Assembly: GCA_902363335.1 (NCBI GenBank)
Contig: CABIZV010000004.1
Coordinates: 372,001 to 436,000 of the forward strand
DNA length: 64,000 nucleotides
Source of the DNA: Enterobacteriaceae bacterium
GTDB taxonomy: Bacteria > Pseudomonadota > Gammaproteobacteria > Enterobacterales > Enterobacteriaceae
Direction: 5' to 3'
Below, one piece after another: positions 17,617 through 26,524 of this stretch; within the stretch, counting starts at the first letter, position 1, and each line of letters opens with the position of its first letter. Below the pieces are notes generated by a model, which searched no databases, was not told the DNA's origin, and saw nothing but the letters and a program-made list of their open reading frames with translations. A program made the position numbers and the translations under genes.

Positions 17617-18041
17617 GTGAACTTCTGGCGCTGGGATCGCTGTTTGCGAGCAGCTTCCTCAGCGCGACGCTGCTGCCAGGAAACTCTGAAGCGGTATTGG
17701 TTGCATTGCTACTTTCCGGGGCCAGTCAAGCCTGGCTTTTAGTCGCAATAGCAACAATGGGTAATAGCCTTGGCGGGGCAACTAACGTTATTCTTGGTCG
17801 TTTTTTTCCACTACGCAAAACATCGCGTTGGCAGGAGAAAGCAGTGGGTTGGTTACGCCGTTATGGCGCTGTCACGCTACTGTTGAGTTGGATGCCTGTT
17901 ATTGGCGATTTGCTGTGCCTGTTGGCAGGGTGGATGCGTATGTCATGGGGACCAGTACTCTTTTTTTTATGCCTTGGGAAAGCGTTACGCTATGTTGTTG
18001 TGGCGGCGCTGACGCTCCAGGGCATGACGTGGTGGCACTAA
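17613..18041 (+). CDS. yqaA: Inner membrane protein YqaA
   Basis: Small DedA/SNARE-associated-type membrane protein, 142 residues as in E. coli, with about four hydrophobic segments and the conserved LLPGNSEAVLVALLLSG motif. GTG start inside the yqaB stop region (GTGA), so coupled to yqaB. Function unknown. Confidence 0.92.
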   Translation: MSELLALGSLFASSFLSATLLPGNSEAVLVALLLSGASQAWLLVAIATMGNSLGGATNVILGRFFPLRKTSRWQEKAVGWLRRYGAVTLLLSWMPVIGDLLCLLAGWMRMSWGPVLFFLCLGKALRYVVVAALTLQGMTWWH

Positions 18042-18123
18042 TTGGATGGCTTGTGGACTCTTTTTCATCATCCACGATGACAATTATGCTTAATACAATA
18101 AATTCGACAGGCGGGAGGTCAAT

Positions 18124-19668
18124 TTGATCCCGGACGTATCACAGGCGCTGTCCTGGCTGGAAAAACATCCTCAGGCTCTGAAAGGGATCCAACGTGGTCT
18201 TGAGCGTGAAACTTTACGCGTGAATGCCGATGGTTCATTGGCAACAACTGGTCATCCTAAGGCGCTTGGCGCCACATTGACCCATAAATGGATAACCACC
18301 GATTTCGCTGAAGCGTTGCTGGAGTTTATTACGCCGGTCGACGGCGATATCAACCATATGCTGACGCTTTTACGCGATGTGCATCGCTATACCGCACGCC
18401 ACCTCGGTGACGAGCGGATGTGGCCGCTGAGCATGCCGTGCTACATCGCACCGGGCCAGGATATCGAGCTTGCGCAATATGGCACCTCGAATATTGGCCG
18501 TCTGAAAACGTTGTACCGTGAAGGGCTGAAGAACCGCTACGGCGCGCTGATGCAGACCATTTCAGGCGTGCACTATAATTTCTCCCTGCCAATGGCATTC
18601 TGGCAGGCGAAGTGCGGCACTGATGATAAAGAGGCGATTTCAGCGGGATATTTCCGACTGATCCGCAACTACTATCGTTTTGGCTGGGTGATCCCCTATC
18701 TGTTCGGCGCCTCTCCGGCTATTTGCTCCTCGTTCCTGCAGGGCAAGCCGACGACGCTGCCGTTTGAAAAAACCGAATGCGGGATGTATTACCTGCCTTA
18801 CGCGACCTCTTTGCGTTTGAGCGATCTTGGCTATACCAATAAATCGCAAAGCAATCTCGGAATTACGTTTAACGAATTGCACGAGTATGTGGCAGGATTA
18901 AAACGGGCCATCAAAACGCCATCGGAAGAGTATGCGCGCATTGGCCTTGAGAAGGATGGTAAGCACCTGCAAATCAACAGCAACGTTCTGCAAATTGAGA
19001 ATGAGCTGTACGCGCCGATTCGTCCAAAACGCGTAACCCGTGATGGCGAAACGCCGTCTGATGCGCTGCTGCGCGGCGGTATTGAGTATATCGAAGTGCG
19101 CTCGCTGGACATTAACCCGTTCTCACCGATTGGCGTTGACGAGCAGCAGATTCGCTTCCTTGACCTGTTTATGGTCTGGTGCGTGCTGGCCGATGCGCCA
19201 GAGATGAGCAGCGAAGAGCTCAGCTGTACGCGCACCAACTGGAATCGAGTGATTCTTGAGGGGCGTAAACCGGGTCTGACGCTGGGTATTGGCTGTGAAA
19301 CAGCACAGTTCCCGCTGAGTAAAGTCGGTAAAGATCTGTTCCACGATCTTAAGCGCGTTGCCCAGACTCTGGACGGGATGAACGGTGATACCGAGTATGA
19401 GAAAGTCTGCGACGAACTGGTTGCCGGTTTTGATAATCCAGATTTGACCTTCTCAGCACGCATTCTGAGTTCTATGCTTGAGAGTGGGATTGGTGGTACT
19501 GGCAAAGCGCTGGCGGAGCAGTATCGTTCAATGCTGCGTGAAGAGCCGCTGGAAGTTCTGAGTGAAGAAGATTTTGCGAAAGAACGAGATGCGTCGATAG
19601 CGCGTCAGCGTCAGATTGAAGAGGCGGATAACGAATCGTTTGAAGCACTGCTGGCGAGACATGCCTGA
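18124..19668 (+). CDS. gshA: Glutamate-cysteine ligase GshA
   Basis: First, rate-limiting step of glutathione synthesis (gamma-glutamylcysteine). 514 residues from MIPDVSQALSWLEKHPQALK, with the conserved GIQRGLERETLRVN and EVRSLDINPFSPIG stretches. TTG start, as in E. coli gshA, with GGGAGG 6 bases upstream, which limits translation. No gene follows for 260 bases except micA on the other strand. Confidence 0.97.
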   Translation: MIPDVSQALSWLEKHPQALKGIQRGLERETLRVNADGSLATTGHPKALGATLTHKWITTDFAEALLEFITPVDGDINHMLTLLRDVHRYTARHLGDERMWPLSMPCYIAPGQDIELAQYGTSNIGRLKTLYREGLKNRYGALMQTISGVHYNFSLPMAFWQAKCGTDDKEAISAGYFRLIRNYYRFGWVIPYLFGASPAICSSFLQGKPTTLPFEKTECGMYYLPYATSLRLSDLGYTNKSQSNLGITFNELHEYVAGLKRAIKTPSEEYARIGLEKDGKHLQINSNVLQIENELYAPIRPKRVTRDGETPSDALLRGGIEYIEVRSLDINPFSPIGVDEQQIRFLDLFMVWCVLADAPEMSSEELSCTRTNWNRVILEGRKPGLTLGIGCETAQFPLSKVGKDLFHDLKRVAQTLDGMNGDTEYEKVCDELVAGFDNPDLTFSARILSSMLESGIGGTGKALAEQYRSMLREEPLEVLSEEDFAKERDASIARQRQIEEADNESFEALLARHA

Positions 19669-19677
19669 TACAAAAAG

Positions 19678-19749
19678 AAAAGGCCACATCACTGTGGCCA
19701 AAATATACATCTCTGAATCAGGGATGATGATAACAAATGCGCGTCTTTC
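19678..19749 (-). ncRNA. micA: MicA small RNA
   Basis: Hfq-dependent sigmaE sRNA that represses ompA and other outer-membrane mRNAs. The minus strand reads GAAAGACGCGCATTTGTTAT at the 5' end, then a short hairpin around CATCCCTGATTCAGAGATG, and a terminator GGCCACAGTGATGTGGCC followed by TTTTCTTTTT. Sequence and position between gshA and luxS match E. coli MicA; the A-to-loop changes are in the non-seed part. Length about 72 nt. Confidence 0.93.
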
Positions 19750-19755
19750 ATATAG

Positions 19756-19783
19756 TAAGACTGGCATTGAGACAAAGAGTTCA
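19756..19783 (-). promoter_or_regulatory. SigmaE-type promoter of micA
   Basis: On the minus strand TGAACTC (19777-19783), 16-base spacer, TCTTA (19756-19760), then 6 bases to the MicA 5' G. This fits the sigmaE pattern GGAACTT-N16-TCNNA and the known sigmaE control of micA. Confidence 0.75.
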
Positions 19784-19928
19784 GTTTATTTTCAAAAAAA
19801 TCACATCACCCAGTAGCGGAACGTGGTGAATCGCATAAAATTGATTCTATTCAAATGGTTAAGTGTTTAACTGGATAGAAAAAAAGTGCAGCACCCGGGA
19901 GCATAAAGGTGATATCGGAGGTAATGAA

Positions 19929-20444
19929 ATGCCGTTGTTAGATAGCTTCACAGTTGATCATACCCGTATGGAAGCGCCAGCCGTTCGCGTGGCGAAGAAG
20001 ATGAACACCCCACACGGTGACGCCATCACGGTTTTTGACCTGCGTTTTTGTGTACCAAACCAGGAAGTCATGCCAGAACGTGGGATCCACACTCTGGAGC
20101 ATCTGTTCGCTGGCTTCATGCGTGACCATCTAAACGGTAACGGTGTTGAAATTATCGACATCTCACCAATGGGTTGCCGTACCGGTTTTTACATGAGTTT
20201 GATTGGCACGCCTGATGAACAGCGTGTGGCCGATGCCTGGAAAGCCGCGATGGCCGACGTGCTCAAAGTTCAGGATCAAAACCAGATCCCGGAACTGAAC
20301 GTCTATCAGTGTGGGACTTATCAGATGCACTCGCTCACCGAAGCGCAGGATATCGCGCGCCATATTATTGAGCGTGACGTGCGCATTAACAGCAACGACG
20401 AGCTGGCATTGCCAAAAGAGAAATTGCAGGAACTGCATATCTAG
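19929..20444 (+). CDS. luxS: S-ribosylhomocysteine lyase LuxS (AI-2 synthase)
   Basis: Splits S-ribosylhomocysteine to homocysteine and DPD, the autoinducer-2 precursor, in the activated methyl cycle. 171 residues from MPLLDSFTVDHTRM. Metal ligands HTLEH (His54/His58) and the Cys in YQCGTYQMHS (about 126), plus catalytic Cys in MGCRTGFYM. RBS GGAGGTAA spaced well from 19929; the 22-codon upstream open frame is leader sequence. Confidence 0.97.
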   Translation: MPLLDSFTVDHTRMEAPAVRVAKKMNTPHGDAITVFDLRFCVPNQEVMPERGIHTLEHLFAGFMRDHLNGNGVEIIDISPMGCRTGFYMSLIGTPDEQRVADAWKAAMADVLKVQDQNQIPELNVYQCGTYQMHSLTEAQDIARHIIERDVRINSNDELALPKEKLQELHI

Positions 20445-20478
20445 CCGCTCATCTGAGTTTACGGTAATACAGTTAATA

Positions 20479-20504
20479 GGCCCCGGAAGCACGCTTTCGG
20501 GGCT
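20479..20504 (+). terminator. luxS terminator
   Basis: GGCCCCGGAAGC / GCTTTCGGGGCT stem followed by TTATTTATTTATT, 35 bases after luxS. Confidence 0.85.
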
Positions 20505-20737
20505 TATTTATTTATTATTTGAATAAATGTATTTCATGTATTTTTTATTTGTATATTTTAATTTTGTGAGCCGCTGAACAAAAAATATTTCATTGCATAT
20601 GCTTACCCCTTTTGCGATCACATAAAAGGAAAAACATAATTCGATAGCCGAAAAACATAATAGATCCCTTTTTCAGACCTGTAAAAATACCTCCCGCAGA
20701 AACCGGTTTCATTCAGAAAATCAAAACGGGAGTTTAT

Positions 20738-22096
20738 ATGTCTTCAGGGGATAGAGTTTCTATTAGAGAAAAGATTGGCTACAGCCTGGGTGATGCAGCC
20801 AGTCATATTGTGTTCGATTCTTCAGTGGCCATTCTTGCCTATTTCTACACCGATATTTACGGTTTGCCACCGGCAGTGATGGGCACCATGTTCCTGCTGG
20901 TTCGCTTGCTGGATGCAATTACCGACCCCATCATGGGGGCGATTGCCGATGCGACGTCAACTCGCTGGGGACGTTTTCGTCCGTGGCTGCTGGCAATATG
21001 CGTCCCGTTCGCGGTGAGCTGTGTGCTGGTCTACTCTGTCCCTTCATTTGGCGATACCGGCAAAATAGTCTATGCGGTGGCCGCCTATATCTTTATGACG
21101 CTGATGTACACGGCAATTAACATCCCTTACTGCTCGCTGGGCGCGGCCCTGACTTCCGACCCGCGCGAAAGTTTGTCATTACAGTCATGGCGCTTCGCCA
21201 TCACCCCTATTGGCGGTGCGCTGGGTACGGCGCTGATTCTGCCGCTGGCGGACTTCCTCTATCCCGGCGATCGTGCCACCGGTATTCAGGTCTCTATGGC
21301 AATCTTCGGCCTGATTGGCTGCCTGATGTTTGTTGTCTGCTTCTTCACCACAAAAGAGCGCGTCCAGCCGATTAAAGAGGAAAACCTCAACATCGCGCGC
21401 GATGTGAAAGTTCTGTTCAAAAATGACCAGTGGCTGATTCTCTCGGTCTACAACTTTATGATGCTGGTCGCGGTGGTATTGCGCGGTGGCGCAGTGGTGT
21501 ATTACATCAATACCGTACTGAATAAAGGGGCCGATATTATTACCCTATTTATGCTGGGCGGGATGTTTGCCTCTATGGCGGGTTCCGTGCTGGCAAAACC
21601 TTTTGGTACCCGCTTTTGTAAAGTTAAACTTTCATTCTGGATTAACTTATTAACCGCAGCATTTGGTGTGGCTTGCTTTATTGTGCCGCCACAGATGTGG
21701 ATTGTCATATTTGTTATCCATATTATTATCTCAATTATTCAGGGTGGTAATGGCGCGTTGCAATGGTCAATGATTACCGATGCAAATAATTATGGTGAAT
21801 GGAAAACGCAGCGTCGAATTACTGGTATGAATGTCGCAGCCAATATATTTGTCATTAAGCTGGGCGTTGCCGTCGGTGGTGCCATTCTGGGTTGGGTGCT
21901 GGCGTATTTCAATTACGAATCCGGCGTGGCGACACAATCCGCTTCCGCGTCTCAGGGCGTTATGCTGCTGTTTACGCTGGTTCCTGCGGTGTTCTATGTG
22001 CTGACGGCGTTCTCAATCAAATTCTATGGCTTGAACGAAGCCAGAATGGATCGTGTGGTAGATGACCTGAAAAAAGGCACATTTTCTCGCTCATAA
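20738..22096 (+). CDS. GPH-family sugar/cation symporter
   Basis: Inner-membrane glycoside-pentoside-hexuronide:cation symporter of the MelB/YicJ/XynP type. 452 residues, about 12 hydrophobic segments, with the GPH signature near the N-terminus (SLGDAASHIVFDSSVAILAY, then RLLDAITDPIMGAIADATST and TRWGRFRPWLL). 28 bases upstream of the GH3 glycosidase in the same direction, so substrate is probably a beta-glycoside taken up intact and hydrolysed inside. In the leader, AAAACATAAT is repeated about 21 bases apart and a weak CRP-like TGTGA-N6-GAACA sits at 20565; no regulator gene is adjacent. Confidence 0.9.
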   Translation: MSSGDRVSIREKIGYSLGDAASHIVFDSSVAILAYFYTDIYGLPPAVMGTMFLLVRLLDAITDPIMGAIADATSTRWGRFRPWLLAICVPFAVSCVLVYSVPSFGDTGKIVYAVAAYIFMTLMYTAINIPYCSLGAALTSDPRESLSLQSWRFAITPIGGALGTALILPLADFLYPGDRATGIQVSMAIFGLIGCLMFVVCFFTTKERVQPIKEENLNIARDVKVLFKNDQWLILSVYNFMMLVAVVLRGGAVVYYINTVLNKGADIITLFMLGGMFASMAGSVLAKPFGTRFCKVKLSFWINLLTAAFGVACFIVPPQMWIVIFVIHIIISIIQGGNGALQWSMITDANNYGEWKTQRRITGMNVAANIFVIKLGVAVGGAILGWVLAYFNYESGVATQSASASQGVMLLFTLVPAVFYVLTAFSIKFYGLNEARMDRVVDDLKKGTFSRS

Positions 22097-22124
22097 GCTA
22101 AATGGCCTCAAGGAATAATCACTT

Positions 22125-24920
22125 ATGCATCAGCATCTGGTAGGCAAACCCCTGGAGGGGTTTGCTGAGTTCGCGATGGCTGTCGCGGCACAAGGCGCGG
22201 TATTACTGAAAAACAGTCCACAGGCCCTTCCTTTAGATGAGTCGGATACTGTGGCTATTTTTGGTCGCACACAAATTAATTACTACCGTAGCGGCACCGG
22301 TTCCGGCGGCGCGGTTAATGTAATGTCTAGCTGTAACCTACTGGATGCGATGCGTGCCCGCTGCGGTACGCGGGTCAATGAGGGGTTAGCGCAGCACTAC
22401 GCACAGTGGGTTAGTGCGCATCCGTTTGATAACGGCGGCGGTGGCTGGGCACAGGAGCCGTGGTTTCAGCAGGAGATGCCGCTCAGTGATGAGAGGGTTT
22501 TACAGGCAAGGCAGACCTCGAATAAAGCGGTAGTGGTGATTGGGCGTACCGCAGGGGAAGATAAAGATAACGCTGATGTTGCGGGGGGATATCGCTTAAC
22601 CCAGCAAGAGCTTGAGATGCTGCGGGCGGTCTGCCTTCATTTTAACCATGTTATTGTGGTGCTTAATGTTTCCTCCATTATCGATATGTCCTGGGCGGAA
22701 TCACCGCAGCTGCGCCCACATATTGGCGCTATCCTGTATGCCTGGCATGGCGGGCCGGATGGAAGCAAGGCGGTGGCATCACTGCTGTGTGGCGATATCA
22801 CGCCTTCCGGTAAATTAACGGATACCATTGCCTGCTCACTGGATGATTATCCTTCAACCCCTTGCTGGGGCGACAGCGCGCAGAATATCTATCAGGAGGA
22901 TATCTACGTTGGCTATCGTTATTTCGAAACCTTCCGCCCGCAGCGGATTCTGTATCCTTTTGGTTTTGGCCTTTCCTATACGTCTTTTGCCATCCATTCA
23001 CTGAGCATGAAGCGGGATGCTGACAACCCTTTATTCTTTCAGATTACGGCCAGAGTGGACAACGTGGGGGCAAAATATGCTGGCAGTGAGGTGGTACAAA
23101 TCTACCTCGAAGCCCCGCAAGGGCAACTGGGTAAGCCGTCACGGGTTTTGGTTGCGTTTGCTAAAAGCCGGGTGTTGCAGCCGGGGGAACATGAAACGCT
23201 CACGATGACGGTATCGCTTGAGCAATTGGCATCATGGGATGATAGCGGCGCGACCGGTAATCCGAATTGCTGGGTGCTGGAAGCGGGAGTGTACCGCTTC
23301 TGGGGCGGCAACAGCGTGCGTCACCTGCAACCCATCACCGTGGAGGGCGAAGCGGGTTATACCCAACAGATGTTGCGGATCCTCTCCTGTCACGAAGAAG
23401 CCCTCGCGCCAACCGTGCCGTTTTCACGACTGCGCCCCGGTAAACGTTTGCAGTCAGGCGTCTGGCTGGAAGAGTGGGAGGAGGTGCCGCGGCGGAAAAC
23501 GTCATTGCGCGATCGCATTGTTGCGCGGCTTCCCGCGGCGCTGGAGGTTGTCGGCGATAAAGGCATAAAACTGGAAGATGTCGCGCAGGGACATGTCGCG
23601 ATGAACGATTTTATTGCTCAGTTGAGCGTAGAGGAGTTGGCCTGTCTGGTTCGTGGTGAAGGGATGTGTAGTCACAAAGTGACCCCCGGTGTGGCATCCG
23701 CGTTTGGCGGCACCGGGGATAGCCTGCTGGAGAAGGGGATACCTCTGGCGGCGACGGCTGATGGGCCGTCCGGCATTCGCATGGACAATGGCGCCTATGC
23801 CACGTTGATGCCCAGCGGTACGCTTTTGGCCTCCACCTGGGATCCGGTGCTGGTTGAGCGTTTGTACGTGATGGAAGGCAAAGAGCTGCAGCAAAATCAG
23901 ATAGACCTTCTGCTAGGCCCTGGAATGAACATCCATCGCCACCCGCTTAACGGGCGCAATTTTGAGTATTTCTCAGAGGATCCGCTAGTGACCGGTACGA
24001 TGGCGGTGGCCATGGTTAACGGTATCCGCAGCGGCGGTGGCATTGCCACGCTAAAGCACTTCGCCTGTAATAATCAGGAACATGCGCGGGCACAGGCTGA
24101 CTCGGTTGTTTCCGCGCGAGCCCTGCGAGAAATCTACCTTAAAGGTTTTGAGTACGCGGTGAAGCAGGGTGGAGCGCTGGCGATAATGACCGCCTATAAC
24201 CCGATTAACGGGCACTGGTCTGCGTCCAACTATTGCCTCAACACCACCATTTTGCGCGATGATTGGGGATTTCGTGGCATCGTCATGACCGATTGGTGGG
24301 CCAAAATGAACGATGCTATTAATGGTGGAATGGCAACGGTTAACAACACGGCGGCGATGATCCGGGCGCAAAATGACCTGTATATGGTCGTCAATAACAA
24401 TGGCGCGGAGATAAACTCAGGCGATGACAACACCGTAGCAGCCCTGACTGACGGCACGCTGACGCTCGGCGAACTCCAGCGCTGCGCGCACAATATTCTG
24501 TCGTTTATGCTGCATACTCAGGTGGTTAAGCGCGGTGAAAAACCGCAGGTTAATGTGCCGACCCTTGCCGCCGACAGGACGTTATTTATTGCCGAGGCGA
24601 TTAAAATTGCGCCGGAATCACGCTTACGGTTTAGCGATACGCTCGCCATCTATATTGAAGATGACGGCGTGTTCGATCTATTGGTGAGCGTTAACTCAGC
24701 AGCGATGCCGTTGGCGCAAACGGCGACCAATTTATTGTTCAACGGCAAGTTTGTGGCGACCGTCCAGACGCGTGGGACGCTGGGGCAAAGAGTTACGCAG
24801 AAGCTGTGTCGCGTGAGGCTTGAGCCGGGCTACTATCGGGTCGAGACAGAGGTTATTAATCCGGGATTGAATATCGATTGGCTGGAATTACGCAACGTGG
24901 GGGCGTCGGTATCCCGATAG
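22125..24920 (+). CDS. GH3 beta-glycosidase with reversed domain order
   Basis: Intracellular (no signal peptide) family 3 glycoside hydrolase, 931 residues. Domains run in the order GH3 C-terminal sandwich (about 15-285: AQGAVLLKNSPQALPL, LYPFGFGLSYTSF), fibronectin-III-like (about 305-390), then the GH3 N-terminal TIM barrel (about 490-800), so the usual order is swapped. The catalytic nucleophile is Asp723 in FRGIVMTDWW; barrel motifs LLGPGMNIHRHPLNGRNFEY and TLKHFACNNQE are intact. About 130 extra residues follow the barrel. Likely beta-glucosidase or beta-xylosidase on the sugar imported by the GPH symporter; which one cannot be told. Confidence 0.9.
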   Translation: MHQHLVGKPLEGFAEFAMAVAAQGAVLLKNSPQALPLDESDTVAIFGRTQINYYRSGTGSGGAVNVMSSCNLLDAMRARCGTRVNEGLAQHYAQWVSAHPFDNGGGGWAQEPWFQQEMPLSDERVLQARQTSNKAVVVIGRTAGEDKDNADVAGGYRLTQQELEMLRAVCLHFNHVIVVLNVSSIIDMSWAESPQLRPHIGAILYAWHGGPDGSKAVASLLCGDITPSGKLTDTIACSLDDYPSTPCWGDSAQNIYQEDIYVGYRYFETFRPQRILYPFGFGLSYTSFAIHSLSMKRDADNPLFFQITARVDNVGAKYAGSEVVQIYLEAPQGQLGKPSRVLVAFAKSRVLQPGEHETLTMTVSLEQLASWDDSGATGNPNCWVLEAGVYRFWGGNSVRHLQPITVEGEAGYTQQMLRILSCHEEALAPTVPFSRLRPGKRLQSGVWLEEWEEVPRRKTSLRDRIVARLPAALEVVGDKGIKLEDVAQGHVAMNDFIAQLSVEELACLVRGEGMCSHKVTPGVASAFGGTGDSLLEKGIPLAATADGPSGIRMDNGAYATLMPSGTLLASTWDPVLVERLYVMEGKELQQNQIDLLLGPGMNIHRHPLNGRNFEYFSEDPLVTGTMAVAMVNGIRSGGGIATLKHFACNNQEHARAQADSVVSARALREIYLKGFEYAVKQGGALAIMTAYNPINGHWSASNYCLNTTILRDDWGFRGIVMTDWWAKMNDAINGGMATVNNTAAMIRAQNDLYMVVNNNGAEINSGDDNTVAALTDGTLTLGELQRCAHNILSFMLHTQVVKRGEKPQVNVPTLAADRTLFIAEAIKIAPESRLRFSDTLAIYIEDDGVFDLLVSVNSAAMPLAQTATNLLFNGKFVATVQTRGTLGQRVTQKLCRVRLEPGYYRVETEVINPGLNIDWLELRNVGASVSR

Positions 24921-24940
24921 CTGATGTATTCTGCGAGGAT

Positions 24941-24971
24941 AAAAAAAGCCAGCTCTTAGAGCTGGCTTTTT
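24941..24971. terminator. Bidirectional terminator between GH3 gene and emrB
   Basis: AAAAAGCCAGCTCT-TAG-AGCTGGCTTTTT: strong stem with A-run before and T-run after, serving both converging genes. Confidence 0.92.
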
Positions 24972-24972
24972 A

Positions 24973-26508
24973 CTAGTGAGAACCACCGCCGCCGCCGGCG
25001 CTGAACGGCGGTCTGGCAAACCATACGAGACCGAGCAGTAGCAAGAAGATCCCCGCAGAAACCCAGAAGATTTCGTTGGCGGAGATAATCAACCCCTGGT
25101 TGGTTATCTGCTGCGCTATCCAGCCGGAGGCCTGCTGTTGGCTCATTCCCATGCCCTGCAACTGATCGTACATCTGCTGGGCGTTAGGGTTAAATGGCGT
25201 CACGGACTCCGTCAACTGCGCATGGTGTAACGCTTCACGGTTAGTCCACAGCGTCGTGGTAATTGACGTGCCGATGGAACCTGCCAACGTTCGCGTAAAG
25301 TTCGACAAGCTCGATGCGGCCGCCAGACGCTCAGGCGGTAGCCCGGAGAGCGTGATTGCGGTCAACGGCATGAAGAAGCAGGCGACGGCAAAGCCCTGAA
25401 TAAACTGCGGCCAGGCCGACGCGCCGAAGTCCATGCCCGGCTCGAAGGTATAGGCGCGCCAGTAGAAACAGACGGCGTACATAATAAAGCTGAAAGTGAC
25501 CAACCGGCGCATATCCAGCTTATGCGCAAAGCGACCGATGATAGGCGAAAGGATAACCGGAATCACCCCCACCGGTGCCGACGCCAGACCTGCCCAGGTG
25601 GCGGTGTAGCCGTAGACCTCCTGCAATAGCTGCGGCAATAGAACAATCGCGCCGAAGTAGAGCATGTAGGCCAGGCTGATGCACAGACAGCCGATGGTAA
25701 AGTTTCGCGACTTGAATAACGACAGGTCGACGATGGGGTTGTCATCGGTTAATTCCCAGACAATCAGGAAACTCAGCGACACGACCGCCACTACCGTCAG
25801 CACGATGATTTCGGTCGAGTTAAACCAATCCAGTTCTTTACCCTGGTCGAGCATCACCTGCAGGCTACCGATCCCCAGAACCAATAGCGCCAGACCAATC
25901 GCATCGATTCGCCGCTGTTCGGTTCGCGTTTCGCGTCCGCGCAGGGTTTGCAGGCTTAACATCACCACCAGCGCGCCAATCGGGACGTTGATGTAGAAGA
26001 TCCAACCCCAATGGTAGTTATCGCTAATGTAGCCGCCAAGAATCGGCCCACAGATAGGCGCCACAATCACCGTCATTGACCACAGCGCCAGCGCCACGGA
26101 GCGCTTTGCCGGTGGGTAGTTACTGAGCAGCAAACTTTGTGACAGCGGGATCAGCGGCCCGGCGACAATCCCCTGGATGACGCGGAAGAAAATCAACATG
26201 CCGAGGCTGTTGGACATCCCGCAGGCCCATGAGGCAACGGCGAAAGCGACGGTTGACCACATGAACAGCTTCACTTCGCCAACGCGTTTTGCCAGCCAGC
26301 CGGTAATCGGAATGGAGATGGCGTTTGCCACCCCAAACGAGGTAATTACCCATGTCCCCTGGCTCAATGATGAGCCAAGGTTCCCGGCAATCGTGGGAAT
26401 AGCCACGTTGGCGATAGTGGAGTCCAGCACCTGCATGAATGTCGCCAGCGACAGCGCAATGGTCATAATGACCAGCTGCGCGCCTTCGAGCGGTTTTTGC
26501 GGTTGCAT
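24973..26508 (-). CDS. emrB: Multidrug efflux MFS pump EmrB
   Basis: 14-helix DHA2 proton antiporter of the EmrAB-TolC system exporting uncouplers and hydrophobic antibiotics. 511 residues from MQPQKPLEGAQLVIMTIALS, with the DHA2 motif LDSTIANVAIPTIAG and C-terminal GGGGGSH. The start at 26508 (ATG) follows the E. coli N-terminus; a GTG at 26517 is an in-frame alternative. 16 bases downstream of emrA. Confidence 0.96.
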   Translation of the reverse strand: MQPQKPLEGAQLVIMTIALSLATFMQVLDSTIANVAIPTIAGNLGSSLSQGTWVITSFGVANAISIPITGWLAKRVGEVKLFMWSTVAFAVASWACGMSNSLGMLIFFRVIQGIVAGPLIPLSQSLLLSNYPPAKRSVALALWSMTVIVAPICGPILGGYISDNYHWGWIFYINVPIGALVVMLSLQTLRGRETRTEQRRIDAIGLALLVLGIGSLQVMLDQGKELDWFNSTEIIVLTVVAVVSLSFLIVWELTDDNPIVDLSLFKSRNFTIGCLCISLAYMLYFGAIVLLPQLLQEVYGYTATWAGLASAPVGVIPVILSPIIGRFAHKLDMRRLVTFSFIMYAVCFYWRAYTFEPGMDFGASAWPQFIQGFAVACFFMPLTAITLSGLPPERLAAASSLSNFTRTLAGSIGTSITTTLWTNREALHHAQLTESVTPFNPNAQQMYDQLQGMGMSQQQASGWIAQQITNQGLIISANEIFWVSAGIFLLLLGLVWFARPPFSAGGGGGSH

Positions 26509-26524
26509 TACACGCACCCCAGCA

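Noticed and set aside
19682..19699. Hairpin first read as the gshA terminator
   Set aside because: T-run lies on the minus-strand side; it is the terminator of MicA.
20565..20580. CRP-like site TGTGA-N6-GAACA before the GPH symporter
   Set aside because: Second half-site matches only 3 of 5; kept as a remark, not a feature.
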